Positions 1 through 7,368 of a stretch of DNA of 17,009 nucleotides are shown piece after piece. The DNA lies in NCBI GenBank assembly GCA_036525185.1, contig DATDAW010000046.1:1-17009 (forward strand). Reading direction: 5' to 3'. The position numbers and the translations under genes were made by a program. The notes beneath the pieces were generated by a model. The model searched no databases, was not told the origin of the DNA, and worked only from the letters and a program-made list of their open reading frames with translations. Source of the stretch: DATDAW01 sp036525185 (GTDB lineage Bacteria > Verrucomicrobiota > Verrucomicrobiia > Chthoniobacterales > DASVRZ01). Positions within the stretch are counted from its first letter, which is position 1. Each line of letters opens with the position of its first letter.

Positions 1-563
1 TGATCGAGCGCCGGATTGGTAAGCAGCATCCTGGCCCCCAGGCCGGCTGTGTGGAGAGGAATGAGAAGCGTCAGGCCGAGGGTGATTACTTTCAAACTCC
101 GATTGGCGGTGAGCTCTACGCTACGTTTTAACGCCTCAAAACCCCATTTTCCTTCGGTCATCACTACGGTGCGCGCCAGGGAAAGCCGGACGGCGACGAT
201 GAGTCCAGGGATCACAAACATCAGCGTCCCTAGAAAAAACAGCACCATGAACAGGAGATTTGTCCAGAAAAGTTGGAGCCAGTGGGTCACACCCGTCGAT
301 AGGCATTCCGGAAAGCCGGCGCGCCGCTCGAGGCGGTCCACGAACAGGGCGTGCAGAATTCCACCGGTCACAACAACTCCGAATACCGCTTGCAAGACGA
401 ATGCCGATTGAAGGTTGTAAACGGTATAGGCCACATCCTCCCTGGGGAAAACGTGGTAACTCAGATAAGCCAGCAACAATTGGCATGGCAGCTCAATAGC
501 AAGCACCAATCCAAGAATGACTCCGAAATGAGCGCGAAAGAGCTGCCAGCCGGTCGAGATCAC
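1..563 (-). CDS. Polytopic membrane protein, C-terminus beyond the left edge
   Basis: An open frame on the minus strand runs off the left edge and gives about 187 residues with strongly membrane-like composition. Hydrophobic stretches include VILGLVLAIELPCQLLLAYL, VVVTGGILHALFV and LLFMVLFFLGTLMFVIPGLI, followed by VRLSLARTVVMTEGKWGFEA. A helix ending in 'FVIPGLI' followed by a basic, Ser/Ala-rich 'L..SVELT..' segment resembles YciC/DUF975-like or GDPD-membrane-domain proteins of unknown function. That assignment rests on pattern only. No early ATG fits well. I chose GTG at 563 because the next candidates, GTG at 581 and ATG at 620, fall inside a heptameric repeat array. There is no clear ribosome binding site at any of the three. 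The gene lies downstream of acnA on the same strand. The function is unknown. Confidence 0.6.
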   Translation of the reverse strand, partial: MISTGWQLFRAHFGVILGLVLAIELPCQLLLAYLSYHVFPREDVAYTVYNLQSAFVLQAVFGVVVTGGILHALFVDRLERRAGFPECLSTGVTHWLQLFWTNLLFMVLFFLGTLMFVIPGLIVAVRLSLARTVVMTEGKWGFEALKRSVELTANRSLKVITLGLTLLIPLHTAGLGARMLLTNPALD

Positions 564-568
564 GAGAC

Positions 569-660
569 GTGAATAGTGCACGGTGAATGGTGAATGGTTT
601 CCGGCAATAGCCGCAAACATTATGCTTGCGGCCATTCACCAGTCATCGAGCACCATTCAC
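569..660. repeat. Inverted pair of heptamer arrays around a 7-bp stem-loop
   Basis: On the plus strand, bases 569-596 divide into four consecutive 7-base units close to GTGAATG; the last two, at 583-589 and 590-596, are identical. On the opposite strand, bases 660 down to 633 also divide into four 7-base units; the first and last are GTGAATG and the middle two are diverged. Between the two arms is a perfect stem, GCCGCAA (610-616) and TTGCGGC (626-632), with a 9-base loop. The element fills most of the gap between the acnA stop and the membrane protein. There is no T-run, so it is not a classical intrinsic terminator, although it could fold in RNA. It looks like a REP-type or simple-repeat intergenic element. 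Confidence 0.6.
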
Positions 661-692
661 ATGGTTTCTCGAATTGCGCGTTGAAGCGCCGA

Positions 693-3545
693 CTACGCGC
701 CTACCAGCTGTCTCAAAACGAACGGCAGAATCCCGCCATGCCGGTAATAATCGATCTCGATCGGCGTATCGATCCGAAGTTTGACCGGTATCTCGACCGT
801 TTTCCCGTCGGCATACGTGATGCCCAAAGCGAGTTGCTGAAGCGGCTTGATGTCGTCGCTGAGACCGATGACGTCGAATACCTCGGAGCCAGTCAAGCCA
901 AGTGTCTGAGCGTTGGTGCCCTCCAAAAATTGCAGCGGCAGGACGCCCATACCGACCAGATTCGAGCGATGAATGCGTTCGTAGCTCTGGGCCACGACCG
1001 CTTTGACACCGAGAAGCGCGGTGCCTTTGGCTGCCCAGTCGCGGCTCGAGCCGGTGCCGTATTCCTGCCCGGCAATGACAACCAGCGGCGTCCCGGCGTT
1101 TTGATATTTGATCGATGCATCGTAGATGGAGAGCTGTTCTCCATCCGGATAATGTTTTGTCATGCTGCCTTCGACACCGGGAACCATGAGGTTCTTGATC
1201 CGGACATTGGCAAACGTGCCACGAGTCATCACCCGATCGTTACCACGGCGGCTGCCGTAGCTATTGAAATCGACGGGTTGCACGCCGTTTTGAACAAGGA
1301 ATTTACCCGCTGCCGAAGTCGCTTTGATCGCGCCAGCCGGAGAAATGTGATCCGTTGTGACGGAATCGCCGAGGATGGCCAGCGGCCGTGCGCCTTTGAT
1401 TTCTTTGATGCCACGCGGTGTCAGTGAGAAATTCTTAAAGAACGGCGGCTCCTGAATGTAGGTCGATTTTTCGTCCCAGACGTAAACTTCTCCCGTGGAG
1501 GAGGGGATCTCGTTCCATTTCGGATTCTGCTCGGAAAATCCCGTATAGAGGCGCTTGAAGACCTCTGGCTTTAACGCGCCTTCCATCGTGCTGCGGATTT
1601 CGTCGAGCGAGGGCCAGATTTCCTTGAGGTAAACGGGCTTGCCATCCTTATCGGTGCCGAGCGGGTCTTTGCTGAGATCGAGATCGACGCGTCCGGCAAT
1701 TGCGAAGGCAATGACGAGCGGCGGCGACATGAGGAAATTCGCTTTGATGTTCTGATGCACGCGCGCCTCGAAGTTCCGGTTGCCCGAGAGGACGCTGGCG
1801 GTGACGAGATCATTTTTGGTGATCGCTTCCTCAATGGCTGGATGCAGCGGGCCCGAGTTGCCGATGCAGGTCGTGCAGCCGTAGCCAACAACCTGGAATC
1901 CGAGTTGATCGAGATACGGTTGAAGTCCGGATTTGGCTAGATAATCGCTTACCACCCGGGAGCCGGGAGCGAGCGAGCTCTTGACGGACGGATTGACCGT
2001 CAGACCGCGCTCGACGGCTTTTTTCGCCAGAAGACCCGCTCCAACCATGACACTAGGATTGCTCGTGTTGGTGCAACTCGTGATTGCGGCAATCAGCACG
2101 CTGCCGTGACCGACGGCCGTGTCCACGCCGTGTTTGCCGTGGCCGGCGTCCGCTCCCGGATCGCTGGTGGGCCGATTCAGGATCATCTCGGCTTTGTCAC
2201 GTTCTTCGCCTGGCTCAAAAGGGCTGTTCGCGTCATCGGTGCTGCCCGGATCATTTGGGATCGTAGTACCTGACCCGTTGAGGTGAACGGCAATCCGTGC
2301 GTTGAGGTCGGCATCAGGTTTGCCGTAGCCGCCTTCCGGCACCGGTTTATGCAGCAACGTCGAGAACGTTTCGCCCAAAGCGGGCAGATTGATGCGGTCC
2401 TGCGGGCGTTTGGGACCGGCGACGCCGGGCTGGACGGTTGCAAGATCCAAATCGACATCGACGCTGTATTCGATTTGACCCTTTTTCGGGATCCCGAAAA
2501 GGCCTTGTGCCTTGTAGTAATTCTCGAAAGCGGAGATTGCCTCCTCGGACCGGGCGGTGGCCCGGAGATATTTGACGGACTCGGCGTCCACTCCGAAAAA
2601 GCCCATGGTCGCGCCGTATTCAGGGGCCATGTTCGCGATAGTGGCCCGATCCACGACTGGGAGCGATTCGGCGCCTTCGCCATAAAATTCCACGAATTTG
2701 CCCACCACTTTTTTGGCGCGAAGGAGCTGCGTTACGTGCAGCGCCAGGTCGGTCGCCGTGACGCCTTCACCCAGGCGGCCGGTCATGTGCACGCCGACGA
2801 CTTCCGGTGTCAGGAAATAAACAGGCTGCCCTAACATACCGGCTTCGGCTTCGATGCCGCCGACGCCCCAGCCGACGATGCCGATCCCATTGATCATCGT
2901 GGTGTGCGAGTCGGTGCCGACCAGCGTGTCCGGATAATAAACTGTCTTGCCATTCAGCGGTGCCGTGAGGACACCCTTGGCGAGGTATTCCAGATTGACC
3001 TGGTGCACGATGCCAATGCCTGGCGGGACGACGCCGAACGTTTTAAACGCTTGCTGACCCCATTTGAGCAGCTGATACCGCTCGCGGTTCCGTTGAAATT
3101 CGATGGCTAGATTCAGATTGAGCGCTTCCTGCGAACCAGCGAAATCTACCTGCACCGAGTGATCCACAACGAGATCAACCGGCACAAGCGGCTCGACGAT
3201 TTTCGGATTGCCATTCATCCGTGCCACAGCGCTACGCATCGCAGCGAGATCGACCAAAAGCGGGACACCCGTAAAATCTTGCAAAACCACGCGCGCAACC
3301 ACGAAGGGTATCTCCTCTTCAACCGGTTTCTTGGCGTTCCAATTCGACAGCGTAACGACGTCCTTCCATGCGACTTTCTTATCGTCGACGTTGCGGAGAA
3401 CGGATTCCAGAACAATACGGATGCTCGCCGGCAACTTCGAAATGGGTCCCACGCCGAGTTCCTCCAGGGCTGGAAGCGAGAAATAAGAGCCTTCAGTTCC
3501 ATTTCCGGTGTCAAAAGTCTTTAGAGTATCGAGTTGGGTCGGCAT
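693..3545 (-). CDS. acnA: Aconitate hydratase A, large form
   Basis: This is the TCA-cycle enzyme that isomerises citrate to isocitrate through cis-aconitate, using a [4Fe-4S] cluster in the cytoplasm. The cluster ligands are visible as Cys491 (SCTNTSNP) and Cys557/Cys560 (GYGCTTCIGNSG). The N-terminal VDLVVDHSVQVD and YYPDTLVGTDSHTTMING segments and the C-terminal swivel segment (LAILGDSVTTDHISPAGAI, then GQEYGTGSSRDWAAKG) are typical of the AcnA/IRP1 family. At 950 residues it is about 60 longer than the usual 890. The extra length sits just before the first cluster Cys, around residues 430-478, and is rich in Asp, Gly, Pro and His. The ATG at 3545 begins MPTQLDTLKTF, which matches the family N-terminus. 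It starts 45 bases after the peroxiredoxin stop and may be co-transcribed with it. Confidence 0.96.
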   Translation of the reverse strand: MPTQLDTLKTFDTGNGTEGSYFSLPALEELGVGPISKLPASIRIVLESVLRNVDDKKVAWKDVVTLSNWNAKKPVEEEIPFVVARVVLQDFTGVPLLVDLAAMRSAVARMNGNPKIVEPLVPVDLVVDHSVQVDFAGSQEALNLNLAIEFQRNRERYQLLKWGQQAFKTFGVVPPGIGIVHQVNLEYLAKGVLTAPLNGKTVYYPDTLVGTDSHTTMINGIGIVGWGVGGIEAEAGMLGQPVYFLTPEVVGVHMTGRLGEGVTATDLALHVTQLLRAKKVVGKFVEFYGEGAESLPVVDRATIANMAPEYGATMGFFGVDAESVKYLRATARSEEAISAFENYYKAQGLFGIPKKGQIEYSVDVDLDLATVQPGVAGPKRPQDRINLPALGETFSTLLHKPVPEGGYGKPDADLNARIAVHLNGSGTTIPNDPGSTDDANSPFEPGEERDKAEMILNRPTSDPGADAGHGKHGVDTAVGHGSVLIAAITSCTNTSNPSVMVGAGLLAKKAVERGLTVNPSVKSSLAPGSRVVSDYLAKSGLQPYLDQLGFQVVGYGCTTCIGNSGPLHPAIEEAITKNDLVTASVLSGNRNFEARVHQNIKANFLMSPPLVIAFAIAGRVDLDLSKDPLGTDKDGKPVYLKEIWPSLDEIRSTMEGALKPEVFKRLYTGFSEQNPKWNEIPSSTGEVYVWDEKSTYIQEPPFFKNFSLTPRGIKEIKGARPLAILGDSVTTDHISPAGAIKATSAAGKFLVQNGVQPVDFNSYGSRRGNDRVMTRGTFANVRIKNLMVPGVEGSMTKHYPDGEQLSIYDASIKYQNAGTPLVVIAGQEYGTGSSRDWAAKGTALLGVKAVVAQSYERIHRSNLVGMGVLPLQFLEGTNAQTLGLTGSEVFDVIGLSDDIKPLQQLALGITYADGKTVEIPVKLRIDTPIEIDYYRHGGILPFVLRQLVGA

Positions 3546-3590
3546 GTTCTTGATGGATTAAAATGTCTGAAACGAAGAAATTGGCTGAGG

Positions 3591-4085
3591 TTATTTCAAC
3601 TGGGCAAGTTTGGCGCTGATCGCTTCGAAATCCGGCAGGTCCTTTGGGCTTTCCGAGACCTGCGCGTATTGGATGACGCCCAGTTTATCTACGATGAAAG
3701 CAGACCGTTTCGAGACGCCTCCCATGGGGAGGTTCTTCTCAGGGAGAAAGGAGTCGTAAGCCACGCCGAACGCCCTTGCGACATTGTGTTCGTAATCGCT
3801 CAGTAATGTCACGGCGATTTTTTCCTTCTGCGCCCAGGCTTCCTGCGCGAATGGACTGTCGCCGCTGATTCCGAGTACTTCGGCATTCACGGATGCATAG
3901 GCATCGAGTCCCTGGGTGACGCTGCACATTTCGGTTGTACAAACTCCCGTAAACGCCATGGGGAAAAACAGGATGAGCGTGTTCTTCTTCCCGATGAAAT
4001 CAGTCAGCGAAACAAGTTTCGGGCCGTCGGCTGTCTTCGTCGGGAGGGTGAAATCGGGGGCTTTATCGCCAACCTGGAGTGCCAT
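3591..4085 (-). CDS. Peroxiredoxin, AhpC/TSA family
   Basis: This is a thioredoxin-fold peroxidase that reduces hydrogen peroxide and organic peroxides in the cytoplasm. The 164-residue protein has the opening VGDKAPDFTLP and the active-site loop FFPMAFTGVCTTEMC. The peroxidatic Cys is Cys49, preceded by the conserved Pro and Thr of the PxxxTxxC motif. The conserved Arg is likely Arg127 (SKRSAFIVD). A second Cys at 54 is only five residues away. The only other part of the chain, the C-terminus, has no resolving Cys, so it may act as an AhpE-like or Prx5-like enzyme that uses an external thiol. The position directly before acnA is suggestive, because Fe-S aconitases are damaged by peroxide. 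A promoter-like sequence precedes it, so it may head its own transcript. Confidence 0.92.
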   Translation of the reverse strand: MALQVGDKAPDFTLPTKTADGPKLVSLTDFIGKKNTLILFFPMAFTGVCTTEMCSVTQGLDAYASVNAEVLGISGDSPFAQEAWAQKEKIAVTLLSDYEHNVARAFGVAYDSFLPEKNLPMGGVSKRSAFIVDKLGVIQYAQVSESPKDLPDFEAISAKLAQLK

Positions 4086-4115
4086 AAAATTCTAGGATAG
4101 TCGTTTGAGTGCTCT

Positions 4116-4125
4116 CACGATCGTG
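4116..4125. promoter_or_regulatory. Perfect palindrome in the peroxiredoxin leader
   Basis: CACGATCGTG is a perfect 10-base palindrome. It sits between the predicted -10 box at 4141-4146 and the peroxiredoxin start codon at 4085, roughly 10-20 bases after the expected transcription start. That is where a repressor operator would act. A 10-base palindrome can arise by chance in a window this size, so the regulatory role is only inferred. Confidence 0.25.
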
Positions 4126-4140
4126 TGCCGCGTCATTCCC

Positions 4141-4168
4141 ATAGTAGGAAGTGCGGAAAGCGGGTCAA
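4141..4168 (-). promoter_or_regulatory. Sigma70-like promoter for the peroxiredoxin gene
   Basis: Read on the minus strand, TTGACC (4168-4163) and TACTAT (4146-4141) are separated by 16 bases. Each resembles the -35 and -10 consensus, with TTGAC and TA..AT retained. Transcription would begin near 4134 and give a leader of about 50 bases before the ATG at 4085. The promoter lies in the 110-base gap after the metal-binding protein gene, which suggests the peroxiredoxin and possibly acnA can be expressed separately from it. Confidence 0.4.
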
Positions 4169-4195
4169 TACGGAAACGAAAAATACAACTGTTGC

Positions 4196-5059
4196 TTATT
4201 TTAAACTGTCCACAATCACCGTTAGATTGTGTTTCATCATGCCGTCGTACGTCGATGCGGCCCCGCTCGCCGCAAGACCGTCGGCGTATAACGTCCCACC
4301 GATCTTTACGCCCGTCTCCCGCGTGATCTCGTTCATCACTTTCGGATTTGTCCCCAGTTCCACGAAAACAGCCCGGACGCGCTCTTTTCGAATCGTCTCA
4401 ATCAGCTTCGCTATCGTTTGATTCGACGGTTCATCCTCCGGACGGACTCCCTCCACGCCGAATAGCGTGAACCCGAACTCCGGCCCAAAATATTGGAACG
4501 CCGTGTGCGAGGTAACGAGCTTGCGCCGGTCGCGCGGCAATTCCGCCAATTTGACCCGAGCCCATTTCGCAAGCGCATCGATCGACGCGCGATAAGTGGC
4601 GGCATTTTCAGTGAAAACCGGGGCGTCGACCGGTGAGATTCGACTCAATTCGCTTCGGACGATCTCGATGGCCTCCCGCATATTCTTGATGCTGTGCCAC
4701 CAGTGTGGGTCGTCCGAAAGATCATCGTTCGAAATTCGATCGCCCACCGCCACCACGGTTGCCCGCGTGCCCGAGCTTTCCGGCAATTTCGCCAGATACC
4801 CTTCCATGTGGCGGCCCGAAGCCAGGATCAACCTGGCTTTCGAAATTGCCACCATATCGCTGGGTGCTGGCTGGAATTCATGGGGGTCGATACCCGGCGG
4901 AATCAAATTCACAACATCGACGCGATCACCGCCGACCTTCTGCGCGATTTCAGTCAACACCGTGGAAAGCGAAACGACGCGAATTTTTTCTTCCGCCCGG
5001 ACAAATCCGGAGCCTGCAAGCAGAAAAACAAGAACCTGAACCAACCTAATAAGCATCAT
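4196..5059 (-). CDS. Zn/Mn ABC transporter substrate-binding protein (TroA/ZnuA type)
   Basis: This is a periplasmic cluster A-I solute-binding protein that captures Zn(II) or Mn(II) for an ABC importer (PF01297 family). The 287-residue chain starts with a Sec signal peptide (MMLIRLVQVLVFLLAGSGFVRA) that probably ends at RA|EE. The four metal ligands expected for the family are present: His60 (PPGIDPHEFQP), His119 (DDPHWWHS), His185 (VTSHTAFQYF) and Asp260 (LYADGL). The long backbone helix lies between them. It lacks the His/Asp-rich loop of classic ZnuA, so zinc versus manganese cannot be decided. No permease or ATPase gene is adjacent in this window, so its partners must lie elsewhere. It is divergent from uvrB, with 124 bases between the starts. 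Confidence 0.9.
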   Translation of the reverse strand: MMLIRLVQVLVFLLAGSGFVRAEEKIRVVSLSTVLTEIAQKVGGDRVDVVNLIPPGIDPHEFQPAPSDMVAISKARLILASGRHMEGYLAKLPESSGTRATVVAVGDRISNDDLSDDPHWWHSIKNMREAIEIVRSELSRISPVDAPVFTENAATYRASIDALAKWARVKLAELPRDRRKLVTSHTAFQYFGPEFGFTLFGVEGVRPEDEPSNQTIAKLIETIRKERVRAVFVELGTNPKVMNEITRETGVKIGGTLYADGLAASGAASTYDGMMKHNLTVIVDSLK

Positions 5060-5147
5060 GAGGCAAAGCTGAGCCGCAGGCTAATGCAATCCAATGGCAT
5101 TTACAACCAGCATGCCGGATCCCCGACCTTTTCCGTTTTTCCCACCT

Positions 5148-5175
5148 TTGCCCAGTGAAAGCCCGATGCTACCTT
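5148..5175 (+). promoter_or_regulatory. Weak promoter-like sequence just before uvrB
   Basis: TTGCCC at 5148-5153 and TACCTT at 5170-5175 are spaced by 16 bases. If used, transcription would start within a few bases of the uvrB ATG at 5184, giving a nearly leaderless message. That would fit the lack of a Shine-Dalgarno sequence there. The match is poor, and another promoter further into the 124-base divergent gap is possible. I see no LexA-type CTGT-N8-ACAG box. Confidence 0.2.
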
Positions 5176-5183
5176 GAAGACTT

Positions 5184-7352
5184 ATGCCGTTTCACCTCGC
5201 TTCAAACTATCATCCACAGGGCGATCAGGCTCAGGCAATCGCGAAGCTCACGGCCTCCCTGGAGGCAGGGAACCGGCATCAAACGCTGCTCGGTGTCACC
5301 GGCTCAGGAAAAACGTTTACGGCGGCCAATGTGATCCGCAACTTGGACCGCCCAACGCTGGTCATTTCTCACAATAAAACCCTTGCCGCCCAGCTTTACT
5401 CGGAGTTTAAGCAGTTCTTTCCGGAGAATGCGGTCGAGTATTTTGTGAGCTATTTCGACTACTATCAACCGGAAGCCTATATCCCGAGGTCGGATACGTA
5501 CATCGAAAAGGATTCGTCGATTAATGAGGAAATCGAACGGCTCCGCCTGTCGGCGACGAGCTCATTGTTGAGCCGCCGGGACGTCATTGTTGTGGCGAGC
5601 GTGTCGTGTATCTACGGTTTGGGGTCGCCGGAAGATTATCTGAACATGTTGCTGTCGGTATACGTCGGGCAGCAAACAACGAGGGAACAATTGCTCGCAA
5701 AGCTCGTCGATATGCTCTACGAGCGCAACGACGTCGCATTCACCCGAGGCAGGTTTCGCGTCCGCGGCGACGTCGTCGAAGTCCATCCCGCAAACCTCGA
5801 TGAAACAGCGTATCGGATCGAGTTTTTCGGCGACGAAATTGACCGGATGAGCCGCTTCGACCCTCTCACAGGACATGTCGAGGAGGATATCAAAAAGTTG
5901 ACGATTTTTCCGGCAAAACAGTTCGTAACGCCTTACGACAAACTCCAGCGCGCCATGCGCTCCATCCGCGCGGAACTCGACGAGCGCATCGTCTGGTTCG
6001 AGGCACAGGGTAAACTTCTCGAGGCGCAACGCCTCAAAATGCGCACGGAATACGACCTCGAGATGATGCAGGAAATGGGGTTTTGTTCCGGCATCGAAAA
6101 CTATTCGCGGCATTTGAGCGGGCGCGAACCGGGCTCACGGCCGTTTACGCTGTTGGATTTTTTTCCGGACGATTACCTGCTGGTGATCGATGAGTCACAC
6201 GCGTCTGTTCCGCAAATCGGGGGGATGTACGAAGGCGATCGGTCGCGCAAGACGGTGCTGGTCGAATACGGTTTCCGTCTGCCCAGCGCTCTGGATAACC
6301 GGCCCCTGAATTTCCCGGAGTTCATGCAAATGACGCGCCAGATCTTGTATATAAGCGCCACGCCGTCGGGCTTTGAGATTCGCAACAGCGTCGTAGGAAA
6401 CAGTGAGTATCTGCCCGGGAAAAATGGCAGCACGCCGGCATTGGCGTTACAGACATCCAATCAAGGCGCAAGTGACGAACCTCCGGAAAAATTTGATGCG
6501 CACACGCCGGGGAAACCGCTCATTGTCGAGCAAATTATCCGCCCAACCGGCTTGCTGGATCCGAAAATCACGATCCGGCCGCTTAGAGGCCAGATCGACG
6601 AGACTCTCGAACTCTGCCGCGCCCGTATCGAAAAACAGGAACGCGTTCTTATTACGACGCTTACGAAGCGAACTGCAGAGGATTTGTCGGATTACCTCCG
6701 GGATGTCGGGCTGAAGGTTCGCTACTTGCACAGCGACATTGACACCATCGAACGCGTCGAAATCCTGCGCGCGCTGCGGGCCGCAGAGTTCGATGTTCTG
6801 GTCGGCATCAACCTCCTTCGTGAAGGTCTCGACCTGCCCGAAGTCTCACTCGTATGCATCCTCGATGCCGACAAAGAGGGGTATCTCCGCAGCCAGACGT
6901 CACTGATCCAGACCGCTGGACGGGCCGCACGTCACGTCAATGGCGAAGTGGTGCTTTTTGCCGATCAGATGACGGGCTCAATGCAGCAATTGGTTAACGT
7001 CACGGAATACCGCCGTCGCCGTCAGATCGAATACAACGAAGCCAATGGCATTACTCCGGTGAGCGTCCAGCGTGCTGTGCAGGAAAGCCTGCATGTGATG
7101 TTGAAAGGGCGCCAGGTGGAGGAATCTGTCGTCCGCGAAACTGGCGCCAGTCTCGACGTCACCGAAGTGCTCCGGGAATTGCAAGAGGAGATGCAAGCTG
7201 CCGCAGCGAATCTGGAATACGAAAAAGCGGCGCTGCTTCGCGATCAGATCATGGAGCTCAAGAACGGCGCGGGTATCTCCAAAATCGAGCCCTCGCGGAG
7301 GCCCGTGAGCTACGCCGGACGGGGCGGAAAAGGAAAGAAAGTTCGCAAATAG
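5184..7352 (+). CDS. uvrB: UvrABC system protein B (excinuclease subunit)
   Basis: UvrB is the damage-verifying, helicase-like subunit of nucleotide excision repair. It receives DNA from UvrA and recruits UvrC. The visible motifs are Walker A GVTGSGKT (residues 37-44), the aromatic beta-hairpin YFDYYQPEAYIP (about 90-101) that inserts at lesions, the DEAH-like VIDESH (334-339), ISATP (390-394), LREGLDLPEVSLV, and motif VI QTAGRAARH (from 576). A C-terminal UVR domain that contacts UvrC follows from about 662. At 722 residues it is longer than the usual 670 or so. About 40 of the extra residues lie between ISATP and VEQIIRPTGLLDP, where the family normally has a very short loop. The start MPFHLASNYHPQGDQ matches family N-termini. 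A short gap leads into the downstream peptidase gene. Confidence 0.97.
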   Translation: MPFHLASNYHPQGDQAQAIAKLTASLEAGNRHQTLLGVTGSGKTFTAANVIRNLDRPTLVISHNKTLAAQLYSEFKQFFPENAVEYFVSYFDYYQPEAYIPRSDTYIEKDSSINEEIERLRLSATSSLLSRRDVIVVASVSCIYGLGSPEDYLNMLLSVYVGQQTTREQLLAKLVDMLYERNDVAFTRGRFRVRGDVVEVHPANLDETAYRIEFFGDEIDRMSRFDPLTGHVEEDIKKLTIFPAKQFVTPYDKLQRAMRSIRAELDERIVWFEAQGKLLEAQRLKMRTEYDLEMMQEMGFCSGIENYSRHLSGREPGSRPFTLLDFFPDDYLLVIDESHASVPQIGGMYEGDRSRKTVLVEYGFRLPSALDNRPLNFPEFMQMTRQILYISATPSGFEIRNSVVGNSEYLPGKNGSTPALALQTSNQGASDEPPEKFDAHTPGKPLIVEQIIRPTGLLDPKITIRPLRGQIDETLELCRARIEKQERVLITTLTKRTAEDLSDYLRDVGLKVRYLHSDIDTIERVEILRALRAAEFDVLVGINLLREGLDLPEVSLVCILDADKEGYLRSQTSLIQTAGRAARHVNGEVVLFADQMTGSMQQLVNVTEYRRRRQIEYNEANGITPVSVQRAVQESLHVMLKGRQVEESVVRETGASLDVTEVLRELQEEMQAAAANLEYEKAALLRDQIMELKNGAGISKIEPSRRPVSYAGRGGKGKKVRK

Positions 7353-7368
7353 GGCAGGGGACCTGTTA

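Noticed and set aside
136..486. Minus-strand ATG frame of 116 codons at the left edge
   Set aside because: The overlapping frame from GTG 563 gives a hydrophobic, membrane-like protein that continues off the window. This one is Arg/Pro-rich and lacks structure.
594..1427. Plus-strand open frame of 277 codons opposite acnA
   Set aside because: It lies antisense to the clearly recognisable aconitase reading frame and has no protein-family character of its own.
5060..5183. Possible metal-responsive (Zur/MntR) site near ATGCAATCCAATGGCAT
   Set aside because: The inverted symmetry is imperfect and does not match a known operator well enough to call.
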